Shown: positions 35,501-47,792 of the stretch, piece after piece
How the letters are laid out: the number at the start of each line of letters is the position of its first letter
Position numbering within the stretch: the stretch's first letter is position 1
Assembly: GCA_963971225.1 (NCBI GenBank)
Contig: OZ020267.1
Location: forward strand, 123,621,891-123,685,890
Direction: 5' to 3'
DNA length: 64,000 nt
Origin: Melieria omissa
Taxonomy: Eukaryota > Arthropoda > Insecta > Diptera > Ulidiidae
Translations under genes and position numbers: made by a program
The notes under the pieces: generated by a model
Told to the model about the DNA's origin: nothing
What the model saw: only the letters and a program-made list of their open reading frames with translations
The model's database searches: none

Positions 35501-36200
35501 CAATTACAAAATTAAATACTAAAAATAAGCTTAAAATATTATATAAATATTATACAATAAATAATAAAAAATATAATCTAAGACATAAAAGAGGAAAAAG
35601 ATAGGAAAGCAATAAAGGAGGAAAAGTAGAGGTTGATGGGGAATAAAGAAGAAAAAGAAGTATTGTACATTTTAATATTTATATAACATTAAAAAATATC
35701 TCAATTATTCAATCATACTGCAAAAAGCATATTTAGAATACTTACATTGATTTTTATAAAAAATAAAAATTTTAATTATTTTATAAAAAATTTATGTAAC
35801 AATTTTTTTTTTCAAATGTAAAAGGAATCGTATCTCAGCTCAATCTTGAAAGAGAGGGACATAGGAAATCCGAACCAGTAGTTGTCCTCGCCAAATGCTG
35901 CTTCACAACATTTTATGTGTCTTGTAAAAACATTTTATATTAGTTTTTTTAATATTTTATTTTACATTTTATAATAATTAGTAAAAAAATTATGGACTAC
36001 ATAATTACTTATTTATTCATTACTTCAAAATAAAATCATTATTTTTTCAATAGAATGCTTTAGTAATCTGTGTCTCGCGTTGTATATGTAAGTTTGATCG
36101 GATTCCGTTAGATGGCCCTAGAAATATGAAATATCGTACTAAAAAGTTCTCAGACAGTTTTCGAATTACTTCACACAGTTTTGTTTCTTGAAAAGAAAAT
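32577..36200. other. Non-coding DNA with simple repeats
   Basis: No supported gene. A GC-richer block spans roughly 34130-34880. Within it are a GTCATC run (about 34313-34336) and a pentanucleotide GCTTT repeat of seven units (34808-34843). A TTTA/TTTAT run lies at 35383-35412, and 35440-36050 is strongly AT-rich. The 98- to 119-codon frames in 33816-34881 overlap each other on opposite strands and lack domains. Confidence 0.5.
34808..34843 (+). repeat. GCTTT pentanucleotide microsatellite
   Basis: About seven perfect copies of GCTTT, probably length-polymorphic. Confidence 0.95.
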
Positions 36201-36413
36201 ACGACATACACAGTCCAACAATTATGTATTAATACTCGAACCATATCTCAGCAACCAAGCGCGCCATCTATGTGCGAGCGCATGCGTTTCACATCCTTCA
36301 AGCTTCAATCTTCCTCTACTAACTGTCAAAATTTTATGACATTTGGTTAACATTTAATATTTATTAAAATTAATTTTGCAAAACACGTTTTCGTTTGATG
36401 TTGAAATTTTAAC

Positions 36414-37059
36414 ATGGAGCAAAGAGCGGTCATTACACATTAGACATCGTTGCAGCTGCAGAAAATGATCCAAACTTCCTGAAAACAATTGTTACGGGTG
36501 ATGAAACATGGTGTTTCCAATACGATCCAGAAGCCAAGAGTCAAAGTGCGGAATGGAAATCAAAAAACTCACCACAAGCCAAAAAAACACGAAAATTTCC
36601 ATCAAAAATCAAAACAATGCACATTCTTCGATAGCAAAGAAATTATCCATAAAGAATTTCTTCAAACTGGTCAAACAGTTACTACCGCATATTACCTCGA
36701 AGTTTTGAAGCGTTTGATGGCCAGAATCCGTCGTATTAGACCAGAATACCGCGATCCAAAAAGTTGGTCTCTGTTGCACGATAATGCACCGAGGCACACA
36801 GCACTCATTGTTCGTCAATTTTTGGCTCGGAATCAGGTCTGTGTGTTGAATCATCCGCCGTATTCACCTGATTTGGCACCGTGCGACTTCTTTTTGTTCC
36901 CGAAACTGAAATTGAAGTTGCTTTGACATTCAGACCATACAACGGGCTTCGACGAGAGCACTAGAGGAAATTCCGAAAAATGAGCTGGAACACGCGTTTG
37001 AATCACTATTAAATCGATGTAACAAGTGTATTGAATCAGGAGGAGAATATTCCGAATAA
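36414..37059 (+). pseudogene. Mariner transposase, N-terminal deletion and frameshifts
   Basis: Starts MEQRAVI at 36414, then jumps into DIVAAAENDPNFLKTIVTGD, so about 140 residues of the DNA-binding part are missing. The first Asp (TGDETWCFQY), second Asp (LLHDNAPRHTA) and third Asp (YSPDLAPCDFFLF) are all present with 34 residues between the last two (DD34D). A frameshift lies near 36615 (FFDSKEIIHKEF follows), and another near 36925 moves the end into a third frame. That frame reads ALEEIPKNELEHAFESLLNR and ends GGEYSE with stop at 37057. Inactive. Confidence 0.88.
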
Positions 37060-37062
37060 ATA

Positions 37063-37401
37063 CACTATGATCAATAAGTACCGGGACTGTGTATGCCGGG
37101 ACAGACACCCCAAATGCTTTCTGCAACATTTTAAGCGCATTGGCACAAGAAATTTTGTTCCTAAGACAAAATTTCAAACAAATACGTTGATCAACAAAAT
37201 TATCCATTGTAAAATGCGGCGAAGTACAAAAAGTTGACTGACGCTAACAGCTGCCAAACAAAAACTAATGATGCAATCCCGCTCAAAATTTGACACAGAT
37301 GTCAGTTAAGGTCCTACCGACCTAAACAAAATTTGTTTACCTGCATCGGGCAACGCCGGAAAATTTAAAATACACAGTCCCGGTACTTATTGATCATAGT
37401 G
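37063..37401 (-). mobile_element. 339-bp mariner-derived MITE nested in the mariner
   Basis: Perfect terminal inverted repeats of about 31 bp (CACTATGATCAATAAGTACC then gggactgtgta), flanked by TA at 37061-37062 and 37402-37403. On the minus strand it keeps a start codon (37207) and the first 33 or so residues of a mariner transposase (QRICLKFC, ISCANALKMLQKAFG). The frame then runs straight into the opposite terminal repeat. This is a deletion derivative: one end, leader and start of the gene, joined to the other end. It landed just after the host transposase stop codon. Confidence 0.88.
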
Positions 37402-37659
37402 TATACCGAAAAATTAGCAGATATCGTATTTTAATTGTGTTTTCTAGAGGCAGGCTTGATACATAATTGTTGGACTGTGTAGTTCTTTGTCACAAGACAG
37501 GGAGTTGAAAATGTGAATAGTATTTGTGGTCCTGATACTGTAAAAGCCAATTCTGCTCAAATTTAATTTTGTTCCTATAATTGTTCCTATAATTTTGATG
37601 TTTAAGATGCACTTAATCAATAAAATCCTGGAAAACCTACCGTCATGTAAGCATTGTTT

Positions 37660-38090
37660 ACATTGCGCAGGAGTTCATTGGCCGAAATTCCATGTGCGCA
37701 TTGTTGCCGAATCACAACAATATTGTCCCATTTCTAAAGCGCTTGATCAAGCGAAAGGTCAAGCGAAAACTGGCGCCAACAGTATCCAAGCCAAGATTGT
37801 GGGTCAGAAAGATGTTGCTGTGTGTTTGGTGAGATTGGTAGGGACTCATCCTCTATGATGCGATCCCCTATGCCTAAACTCTCAACTCTCAATTCGGCCC
37901 TGCACTGTCCACAACTGAACTGTCTGAGGGAGGCAATTGTCAAGAAGCGGTCAGTTTTGGCCAATAGGAGCAAAATTGTGTTCATCAGAACTACGCAAGA
38001 CCACACACATCGATGTCTCGTGACTCGCTAGATGCTCCGGAAACTTAGTTGGGAGGTTATTATGCTTCAACCTTATAGTCAGTGCATCTG
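37660..38090 (+). pseudogene. Degenerate mariner transposase fragment (DD34D type)
   Basis: Plus-strand frames, shifted against each other, read VSKPRLWVRKMLLCVWWDW, then LNCLREAIVKKRSVLANRSK, then VFIRTTQDHTH (family form VFHQDNARPH; the catalytic Asp is in a neighbouring frame) and MLRKLSWEVI. These are the middle and second-Asp blocks of irritans-type mariners. The same family lies reversed at 11860-12290. No ends were identified. Confidence 0.7.
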
Positions 38091-38094
38091 TTTC

Positions 38095-40140
38095 TGTTTC
38101 AAATGCACTAATCGAGCCAATCAAACCAATTAGTTAGAATTAATTAGCCCATTCATATTGCAATTTATTATAGTTTTCACTTAGAGCGCTAATTTCTAAT
38201 GTCAGTTATTTAATCAAATCAATCAATCAATCAATTAAACTCTAAAGGTTCATTAAAGTTAGACTAAATTAGTCTTCGGTTACATTGAACTAATTAATAT
38301 TTTGGTTGTAGGTTGAAATTCCTGCTGCGCACACAAGCTTTATGGACCAGTTGGCATATTGAAGACTTAAGTATCGACAATGCTGCAAATGCTACAATTT
38401 GTAGCATATGCAAAATTTTTTAACAATGCTCCAGAGTAATTTGAGTAAAATTTGCCAATAATGAGTTGAGTTGCGGCGAAAGCTTGCTGGGAGCGAAGCA
38501 AATCAAACAAGCTTGGGTTGGGTTGGTTAAGAGTTAAAGCAACTTTAACTGTTGGTGTAATTTGTGGGTCTTCGTTAGTAGTAAAAAATTAATCCATGCA
38601 GCCAAGAGGCGAGCATTGACTTCTTGCTGCTGTCGACTGTGCACTCTTCGCTTCACCGCAAAACGACGCACATCAACTGTCCAGGACACGCTTCACTTTG
38701 CTGCATGTGTGTGTGTGCCATGTGTGTGTGTGTGGCATGCAACCAGCACTTATGTGCCACTGAGCTGAGCATCAACACTCAAGAAATTTCTGCTTCATTA
38801 GCTGCATTGAGACACACACAACAGGCCGCACCCGTCGGTGCATATTTGCTTCGGCCTTGTCTCGTTGGCGTTTCGCTTTCCTCGCCACTTCCGTTGCAGC
38901 GTGAGTGCACAGTTTTCACTCGAGCGGCTGGTTGTGGCAGATCAACAGCAACAACAACAACAAAAAAAGTAGTAGCTGCAGCCACATAAACGTGAGCGTT
39001 AACTATTGTGTGCACTTTCTTGTGACTTTGGCTGGTGCGGCTGCTGCCTTCTTGTTGCTGCTGCCACGTTGACTTTGTCGCTGCTATGGCTGGTTGCTTG
39101 AAGTTGTGCATATTGTTGTTGTGGTTGTTGTCGTCTTTGCTGCCATAGCTGTTGTGGCTGTGTTGGGTGAATAGCTGAAAATCAATCTAGATATACTTTA
39201 CGTCTCGTACGTGTCCCGGTTAAGGTCGGGCGCATTTTTTTTCGCAGCAGCGCATCGGTTCGATTGCTCGTTTCCTTTGGAGAGAGTGTGTGTGTGTTGG
39301 TTCGTGTGAGTGCTTAGACTTGTATTGTAGATTGTAGTGGGTTGGCAGTGGGCGCGGAAGTGAAAGAGGAAACGGAAGCGGAAACAGCAGTCGCTTGGCT
39401 TACTCTGCGAATTCAACATGTTAAATCGTCACAGACGTTTCTGTGTATGTGTCGGTGTGTGGGTGTACAGCTTCAAGTACCATGAAGGCAGAGGCAGTTT
39501 ATCTATTTTTCTCCCTCCCATTGTTGTGTCCCCTCTCCGGCCGCAGCCGCAGGAATGAGTGGGCACGCAACAAGTGGACGACGCCCTGGCGCACAGTAAT
39601 TGCGGTAAACGCTCTGCAACGCCCCCTGCCATCGTTCGGCAGCGGTTCCCTGTCGCTGGGGCATCTGTTTCCACTGCGACGGAATCCAATTGGAAATTGC
39701 AACATCTGTCACTGACAGTTGCATGTTTTGAATTTCAATTGGCAGTCTTCGAGTTGCTTGAGAACGCTGAGTTGTGTCCGCAGTGCGAACGGAAGTGAAA
39801 CGAAAAGAGCCAACTTTGGCAGAAATTTAAAGGAAGGGCACTATCAGAGTTGTAAATGAAACCAACTACGTGATTAGATAATTTTCATAATCTTCGTGTG
39901 GCAATTAATTCTAAAAGCATGATTTTCAGCACATTGGGCAACATTTGTTGCTGTTTTTGAGGAAAGCAAAGAACATTTTTCAACATTTCTTAATATCGTT
40001 TGGAGCGAGAACATGTGAAATTGTTTATGTATTTATTATTTAAAAGTGTAAAAAATTACAGATTAGTGGAAATTAAGAAACATGAATACAGTAAAAAAAA
40101 TAAAAAAAAATAGAACACTTGTTATAGGAGCATTTCTGGC
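38095..40140. other. Non-coding DNA with simple repeats
   Basis: No supported gene. CAA/CAG-type runs occur near 38940-39120, and GT/GTGT patches near 38701-38735 and 39285-39300. Overlapping frames at 39429-39798 on both strands have no domain. Confidence 0.5.
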
Positions 40141-40148
40141 ATAGTTAA

Positions 40149-40695
40149 GGCAGTTTCTCACCTTGTGGATCCGAAAAAGTGAATTTTTTTTAGGAAGTTT
40201 TTTTGAGAGGAGGTCCCGCTACCGGAAGTGATTCCGTCAAAACCCGTGATCTGAAACACAAGAATCGAACACATTCTTAATGTGTACCGTATTATCTATT
40301 GAATGAACTACGATCATGAAAAAAAATCAAAATTACAAAAGTTATGAGGTTTTGAAAAAAAAATTACGATTTTCGCATTTTTTTGTTCACTTATTATTTT
40401 TTTAAATAAACAATTTTCAATATTTTTGGCTGATCGTAGTTCGTTTACTAGAAAAAACCCTGACGATTGGTTCATTCCAGCGCCTTCAATCACTTCCGTT
40501 AGGTCCGAAAATGTGGTTCTCAGAAAAACGCGTTTAAAGTTGAAAGCGCGCTCGGCCGGTGCTCGACACTGCTCTATGTAAAGGCCTGTAACTTTTGTAA
40601 TTTTTCAGATTTTGATCTGAAATTTCTGGAGCATATTTTTGAAACATATATCTAAACGATACGGCGGTTTTTTCCCCACAAGGTGAGAACCTGCC
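40149..40695. mobile_element. 547-bp non-autonomous TTAA element
   Basis: Inverted ends ggcagtttctcaccttgtgg and ccacaaggtgagaacctgcc differ at one base and are flanked by TTAA (40145-40148 and 40696-40699). No coding capacity. A third piggyBac-type family in this window. Confidence 0.85.
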
Positions 40696-41021
40696 TTAAG
40701 GAAAACATTATAAAGCTTGGGCCGTCAAGGGGATCTTGTTGAAATATTAGAATTGATAGCTTTGAACAAAGACGGACTGTCATATTTTAAGAAAAGAAAA
40801 GGTCTTTCACTATGTTTCTATTTTAAGTTCAAAAGTTGAAAACGTGAGTGAGTAGTAGGGAATCGGATTGGCAGAGTTCAAGGACCGAAGAGCAAAGCGA
40901 GTAAAAACTGTTTGAACTTGCTAAAGTCGAGAATTTTTTTTAAATTTTAACAAAATTGACGAAATGCCGGTCCCTATGTGAGAAATACGACTTTTCAATG
41001 CGGTCTTTAACGTGTTCAAGC

Positions 41022-41140
41022 AGTCGCCGTGGCTCAGTATGTTAGTGCGTAGGACCGCGAGTCGAAGGCAGCAACCCCAGGTTCAATATTGCTTGTAATA
41101 ACACCTAAAAAAAATAACGGGGAAACTCGTTTTCTCTTTC
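41022..41140 (+). mobile_element. tRNA-derived SINE candidate
   Basis: gcagtcgccgTGGCTCAGTATGTTAGTGCG has a good A box, and 44 bases on cccaGGTTCAATAttgc fits a B box. The acceptor stem cannot be closed, so it is not a functional tRNA. An A-rich tract (aaaaaaaataa) follows. The right limit is uncertain. Confidence 0.55.
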
Positions 41141-41144
41141 GGTG

Positions 41145-43245
41145 GCTGTCATCTCAGCTGAAAACGAACCACGAACCAAAGCTAACATGGAGTATGAATT
41201 GAATAGTTTATTTGGAAAGAAAAAGAAAATATAGAAGTCTTCAATGACATTAACCACTTTAGGACCAGAGCTCGAAATAAAGTAAGTGACAGCAATGGAC
41301 TTAGATTTTTAGCAAAAGTACGATAAAAAAATATTTTTTGGTATTAAGAATCAAAGAATTATATTTTGAAACACTAATCAGGAAAGTGGTTGAGTTCGGA
41401 TTGAAGCACAGAGATAGTTTTTTTTTCAGATTTCTGGGATTTGCCAGTATTGTTTTCATTTTTTAAAACACTTTCATCTCTTCAGACTTGAGCTTCAGTT
41501 GAATGGTATATTTTTCAACGTATGGATTATTTTTATATTTTTCATTTGTTCAAATTGAGCTCAAAGCACAGCGCAGTCCAAAGAAGATCTAACCCCAATT
41601 TATTTGAAATTTCCAGCTCTCCTTTTCTTACTTGTTCGTATACCAATTCTATATCATCACTTAAGCACTGAGCTTCAGCTTATTGACAGATTTTTCACTG
41701 TTTTGTAATTTGTTGATTTAGTTAAAATAAAAAAATCTCTCTACAAACTGATGCCGAGTTATTTAAATCCCATTTTGAATCCCATTTCAAATAAACTGCC
41801 ACATTGCAAACTTTAGAAACTCTATTGGAAAAAACTAAACTGTTGCTTTGCTGAATATTTGAAAATATTCATGCTTCTGTCTTACATTTTTATTCAAAAA
41901 TTTAAACAAATTCAAAGTCCACCCTCTACAAGACCAAGAAGTTTTCTCGTTTGCTATTATTTAGAATTTTTCAAATTTGTGTCTACTGACAGAGGAAATT
42001 CGCATTAGGCGGCATAATTGCTTGCCAAGTCATAAAGCTGAGGTAATAAAACTTAGCGTAGGCCAAACTGCGCAAAAGTTGTTTGAACTTTTGTTCGCTA
42101 AGCCACAAAATGTACCTTTAAATCACGTTGTACAAACAGACCAACTCAAACGCACACACACTAACACACACAAACACATATACACATAAGATAAGCGCCG
42201 ACAGCAGCAATGGTTAGTTGTTGACCGAACAAAGTCCTGTTTGCAATGTGGGACTGTAGGACTTGGTTGGGCAACCAATTTTAGGAATTAAAAACTATGT
42301 TTGTTTGTGATACTTTATCAGATATAACTTTTTCCATCGAAAGGGCAATTAACCGAAATATGTTAATCGTCGTCGTGAGGTGTTTGAAAAACAGGTTTGA
42401 GGTCTTCATAAAGTCTTAGGTAGGTCTTTAATAGGTTCTTTGTTGGGGATAAGAAGCTATGGTGGAATCGACGCAAGCGGTTGTTTTAAATACTACGTAG
42501 CAAATAATTGAAATATGTTTCATTCATTTTGAGCTTTTCCTCCTCTAACGTCTTCAAAAGGCTGTTGCAGCCCCGAGATAGTTTTTTTTTTTATTTAATT
42601 AAAGTTAAATGTCCACAAACTTGTATTGCAGATATGATTGTATATTTGGAAATAAGTACCCAAGGACCTTTGACACCTATTGTCCATAAGCTTAAAAACT
42701 CGACATTTGTTTCATTATGTATGCATACAAAATTAAAAAATGTAAAAATGATTTCCCATGATTTATGTTAAACTGATACTTTAACTAATAACGTGAAAAA
42801 ACAGATCTATGTTTGAGGAAAAATTGGCCAATTGACTACGCAAGTTATCTGTAATTCAACAAATATGACAAATGTCTCACACATAACAGTTGAGCGAAAG
42901 CTGCACTAAACAGTCGATCTCTTTATACTTACTCGACCGAAGAAGGAATCTTTGTAAGCGTTGGGTTGTCAAAAATCTCATTAACCTTGAATCATTGCAC
43001 CAGACATTTGGACTCGATTATTCCTCTCGTTGCCTTATAAGTGACTAAAAAAGAACAAACATTTTCTCTGAAAGAGGTTTGTCACATAAATTTTTGCAAA
43101 CTCTCAGAAACCACAGTTCGTACATGTTATTTGAAAGCAAACCAAACCTTCTTGCGTTGGCGCCAATTGAACATTGACCCGTCAGAATACTTGTAGGGAA
43201 ATTTTGCATTCAACCGTTTTCCCATACACACTAACCCTCAAAAAT
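41145..43245. other. Non-coding DNA
   Basis: AT-rich. (CA)n at about 42153-42185. The stretch 42790-43240 has long broken frames (for example FANSQKPQFVHV and VERKLH) that could be an old transposase, but I could not identify a family. Confidence 0.45.
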
Positions 43246-43249
43246 CAAG

Positions 43250-43766
43250 TTTTGTGGGACATTTTAGTACCAATTTTCAATAAGTACGAAATAAACACTG
43301 AAACACATTTTCAGTTTTGTCTTTTTTCTGGCGTTCAGGTTAATTTCTGAGCTTGGTATATTCAGAGACCTATAGTAGAATTTTATGGCGAATATTTTCG
43401 TGGCACCTTTATCTTTTAAAAGTCCCGCTTTACAGGACATTTGGGGCATTTAAGAAAAAAAAGGTCAAACCGACCCATACAAATAGGAGCTACAGGTTTA
43501 AAATGCTCCACAAAAATGTTCTTCATTGTATTTTACATCAAATTGCTGAACACATCACATACCTAAAATTTTAGGTTACCTAGTTTTCGCACGTCAATTC
43601 ACCATAAGAATGTGCAAAAAGGGGGAAAATTTAGACCCCCACTAAAAAAAAATTGCGGAGGTAAACTTTTAAAACGCCGATACACGTGTATTTTTCTTTG
43701 GCCCCTCTACAAGAATCCGTTATCAGAAACTTGTTATTTAAAAAAAATGTATTTTGTTTTGCAGTG
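43250..43766 (-). mobile_element. Family X TIR repeat, copy C
   Basis: Same orientation as copy B. Starts around gacattttagtaccaatttt and ends ttttgcagtg followed by TAG, where the other copies have TAA. Shares the YSETYSRILWRIF and MLHKNVLHCILHQIAEHI frames with copy B and the cgccgatacacgt and cctctac segments with all copies. Confidence 0.8.
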
Positions 43767-43769
43767 TAG

Positions 43770-44390
43770 TGGTTAAAGCTTTCAATATAAATTCAGTAAC
43801 ATCTGAAACAATTTTGATTTATGCGATATGGAAAATGTCAAATGGGCCAACTATCGATAGTTTCTCAGCTCTACTGCACAATGGTCAACGAAACAAATGC
43901 CTATTGCCAATTTCTCTCAGATTTCTGGCCTTCAATGGCTTGTAGCCGATAGCAGAGGAGATGACCCGGAAGAATTTAGTTGACAAAAGAAGAGAACATT
44001 TGGCGAAAACTTTCTGGTTTTTTTATTTTACTTTTTTTTGTATATAAAGAAAAATGTCAGGTAAGGAAAATTACATGTTTTGGATGTCAGCATGTAGTTT
44101 TAATAAATAACTACAAGGAAGACGGCTCCAGAATCTTGTGGCAAGGTTCTTTGATGGACTCGCGGAAGTAGCAGATGCACAGATAACCGATCTACACAAT
44201 TTCCTCGCCAAGACCAAATAGTTCCCAAAAGATCCCGTTTGGATCTACATAATAGATCTACCTAACTATCTACAGGTATCCCAACAGATAATGGAAGGAC
44301 ACCGGTTTTCCGATATATGAAAGGATTCACAATGGATCCAACGGGTCTCCGAGTGGAAGTGCTTGTTGCACACACCCCTTTCGTAACCTA
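43770..44390. other. Non-coding DNA, possible LINE 3' end
   Basis: No gene supported. The stretch 44115-44400 ends in cgtaacctaacctatg, which resembles the TAACC-rich tails of some fly non-LTR elements, but I found no coding match. Confidence 0.35.
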
Positions 44391-44392
44391 AC

Positions 44393-45640
44393 CTATGTCC
44401 TTGAAATTTTTAAGTCCTTTTAAATGGACATCGGATAAGAAAATGAAAAATTGACTATGTATGACCTCTAGTTTCACAACCATATCAAAATTTGGATGGG
44501 TCTTGACAAGTTTTTTTTTTGTCGCACTCTGTAATAAATATAAAGTTGATCTTTTCATTTAGTGCCTCATAACTTTGTGATTTTTCTTTCGATTCTATTG
44601 ATGTTAGGCTTAATATTTTCACAAATAATACATCTTTCATCTTGGATTTTAAAACCAGAGGAAATACTCGTAACTTAGCTATCAAAAAATCATTTGAAAA
44701 TTTTTTATTTATGAAACTGGTCGAAAAATTCACCGTTTTTAAACTTTCACTGGCAGTAACTTCCCCAAATCTCATCTGATTTGGATAATTTATATACCGC
44801 TAGAAGGGCTAAGCTATTATCTTCTGAACCACGTACCGCGTGTGCTAAACGAATGAGTCGTTTACGAGATATGTGGTTATAAATGAAATAACACGAAAAA
44901 ACTGGGTTTTCGAAGATTTTTCGAAAACGCTTCTTCAAAAAGTTTTTTGCTTTTCAGTTTCGTGTTCATCGGTCCAAAGTTATATGGCGTTCAAACTGAC
45001 TCATTTAAACTAGTTTAAGTAAAAAGAGCTTTTTGTTGAAGACGACCGTCCAGACTGCTCAATGAGGTTCAATTTGACAGCTGTTTGTTTACAAACAATA
45101 AATAAATATTTTTGTGAACTGAAGTGCTGCGAGCATGATTCGAGCGAAATATTGGAGCATATTTCACATTCCACGGCAAAATACTCACCTTCGACCTAAT
45201 ATTAGACGCCTTGTATTCAGATGCCATAAAAGGCGATGAATGGAATGAAAGTAGCGCGAGCAAAACAAGTTTTTTCATTCATTTCAAATTTTTCAAATTT
45301 TCAATTTTTGTTTGGTTTTGTTTTGATGAAATGACAGCTGAATTATAAGGGATGTGTTTTATACATGAACAGTTGTGTTTCGTTGGTAAAAAAGCTTTTT
45401 CATAGAAAGCTTTCGGATACAACTCTGCGCTAAACTCGTTTCAAAATATGTTAAATGGTTTAACACGTTTAATCTCCAACAACAATTGCATATGAATAAA
45501 CAGGTTTGCGAACTGGGTTTGTTCATTTAACTTGTTTAAGCACATTAAACACGTTTAAGTCATCAGTTTGAACGCCCTATTAGTCTGAAAAACACTTTTA
45601 TTTTTAGGTGAATTTTTCGTGTCGAGTAGTATTAAAGATG
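44393..45640 (+). repeat. Dispersed repeat (family Y), copy 1, interrupted
   Basis: 44393-44982 and 45583-45640 match 61685-62186 in order (gatgttaggctta, gattttaaaaccag, agatttttcgaaa, ccaaagtta, aacacttttattttt, ttttcgtgtc). The two parts are separated by the 597-bp element at 44983-45579. The left end of the family is missing here. Confidence 0.85.
44983..45579. mobile_element. 597-bp TTA-flanked TIR element (PIF/Harbinger-type MITE)
   Basis: Ends TATGGCGTTCAAACTGA and the complement of TAGGGCGTTCAAACTGA, flanked by TTA (44980-44982 and 45580-45582). Three-base TWA duplications are typical of PIF/Harbinger. It interrupts family Y; the homologous uninterrupted site at 62138-62155 reads ccaaagttagtctagaaaac with a single TTA, confirming the insertion and its borders. 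No transposase. Confidence 0.88.
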
Positions 45641-45644
45641 ATAG

Positions 45645-47788
45645 CTGTCAATCATAGATGGTAGCTGATTTGGCTTCTTTGCAATTACTCGCACTTTGAA
45701 CGAGATGCAGTGCGTGGCACTTTGGTATCAGTTGTCGAAATGTTTCCTTGACTGGACGTAGCGTACAGCATGGGCGATGAGTTTTTCATGCGAGTCCCGG
45801 CAAATGAATTAACTAAGTGAAAATATATGATGGCACTTTTGCGAGTAATTTTTTACACTTTTCGCTGCTTGGCTTTTTTCATATTTTGTTGTTTTTGTTT
45901 TGTGAGCAGCGCTTTGCATGAATAATGCATATGTTAATGCATTCGGGCGGGAATTAACCGACATCAAGTGCGACCGCAGCAGTTCCGTCCGTCTACAACT
46001 AATTTGCGCACTAATCAGATTAAAAATGAAGAAAAATTTACCGGCGAAATGGCGGCGAGCGCAGTCAGAACACTGCCGAGTGCAGTAATAATTTAATAGA
46101 ATTTCGCTTTCATTTTCATTTGCGGCCGACCTGACTGCCTGCCGATCTGCGCCTCGCGCCCGTGCGGCCGTGGCTTTATGACGAATGTGTGTGTTGGCTG
46201 CTGGCGGCGTTATTTGCGGCCGTTTTCGTCGAGATTAAAAGTTCCACACACCACAAACTTTTCCACTTCTTGTCCGCCTTCGTCGTCTTCCTCTGTCGCT
46301 TTTGTTGTTGTCTCGATCTCCATACTTTTCACACTTGTTTGTGCGCTTCTCACGGCTCGATTTCGCTCGGTTTGACTATATTATTCCGCTACGGCAACAT
46401 TGAAAATGCTGCGCAAAATAAAAAAATCACTTGGGCGTTTTTATCGCACTCGAGAGCGCGTTGGTGCACTGATTGAAATGAATTAAGAACAATTTGCTGC
46501 CGAGTGGAGAGCGCCGCTAAAAGGCCCGTTGCGGCGCCAAGTGTTGGCAGCGAAATTTCGAGCCGAAATTGCTGGGCGTTTGAATGCATTAAGCGGCTAA
46601 ATACAAATTAAATATGAGTACGCCAAGCTGATACACATACACACATACATGCGGAATATATATTTAATAAGTGTACAATGTTGGATTGGAATTTATGTTT
46701 GGTCGCCTCTGTGCGATGCCTTTATTTTGCTTAATTAATTGGAAGCAGTGCAGTTTGCGAGATCAAAAAGAACACGAAACTCTGCTTCTTCGAGTTGAAC
46801 AGGATTCACGTCCTGTGATATTATGGACAGTGTTTTTTTATACATATTGGTTTTAGTTCTTTAAAATTTTGAAAAAAATCTCTATTGTTGGTAATAAAGT
46901 GAAATGGCTGGGAATGGCTCGTTTCTTCAATGGGACAATGATCTGAAAAATCCATATAGCGTAAGTATTATATAATAGGAATTAATTTCCCTAATTAGCT
47001 CGACTGAATGAAGTAGTGCTTTTTTATATACTGGATTCACTATTTTGAACTTCTGCCTGCAGACTCGTATCCAGCGACCTCGAACACAAGAAATAGTTAC
47101 GCAAATTCTTCTAGGAAAGTCCTCGTGTTAAAAAAAGCTCAATTTTTACCAGCATTTCAACCCCCCGAGTGTTGATTTTCTCTTTTGGATTCTGATTATT
47201 GATCATGTTTATTGTGGTCGTTGTCGTTAAAGGTCTCGCTTTAATACTGAAAGATTTTGCACAGTTCGAGGCAATTCGCAGGGTTGCATTCTTTGATGAT
47301 AATATTTCTACTCCAGAATCGCTTTTGTCCAATTTGATGTGTCAGAATTAGGTCGAAAGAAAGCTAAATCATGATGGCTTCTTCAAAATATTAACAGATG
47401 TTTTTGGAGCATTCCTTCATCTACATTATTGTTGGCTTATTGACTCGTTGACAACAAACATTCTATGATACTTTGCTCCCCACAAGTGCCCAATTAAACA
47501 TTTGAACTTTCTTAGAAACAACAAACAATTTTTGAAAGTCAACATTCACGTTGCGCGTTACAAATGAAAACAAAAAAATTGATAACATTATACAGTTTTG
47601 TGTGTAAAACTTTTCATAAGCTAGGCGGTTTTTTGAATTTTTCACGCGAGAACTCAATTTTTAAGCTTAAAATTTTGAACACAGTATTTTTAATAGTAAA
47701 GGTAACCCCTGCGTGCTGGCTTTTTAAAACAGCAAAGCAAAGCAAGAAGCAAAACCGTAAACAACAACAAAAATAATAATCATGATCG
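45645..47788. other. Non-coding DNA
   Basis: No gene supported. A GC-richer block spans about 46010-46560. The 104-codon frame 46162-46476 has no recognisable domain. No paired ends seen. Confidence 0.5.
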
Positions 47789-47792
47789 CTAA

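Larger units (their letters stand above)
36209..37479 (+). mobile_element. Mariner (DD34D) interrupted by a smaller element
   Basis: Inverted ends CACAGTCCAACAATTATGTA at 36209 and the complement at 37459-37479, each flanked by TA (36207-36208 and 37480-37481). It holds a transposase pseudogene (36414-37059). Without the 339-bp insert the element is about 930 bp, so it also carries an internal deletion covering the N-terminal coding region. Confidence 0.9.

Noticed and set aside
36047..36244. 65-codon minus-strand frame at the mariner left end
   Set aside because: Overlaps the terminal inverted repeat and has no homology; chance frame.
42790..43240. Possible Tc1-like transposase relic
   Set aside because: Frames are too broken and no catalytic block or TIR could be found; left as unassigned.
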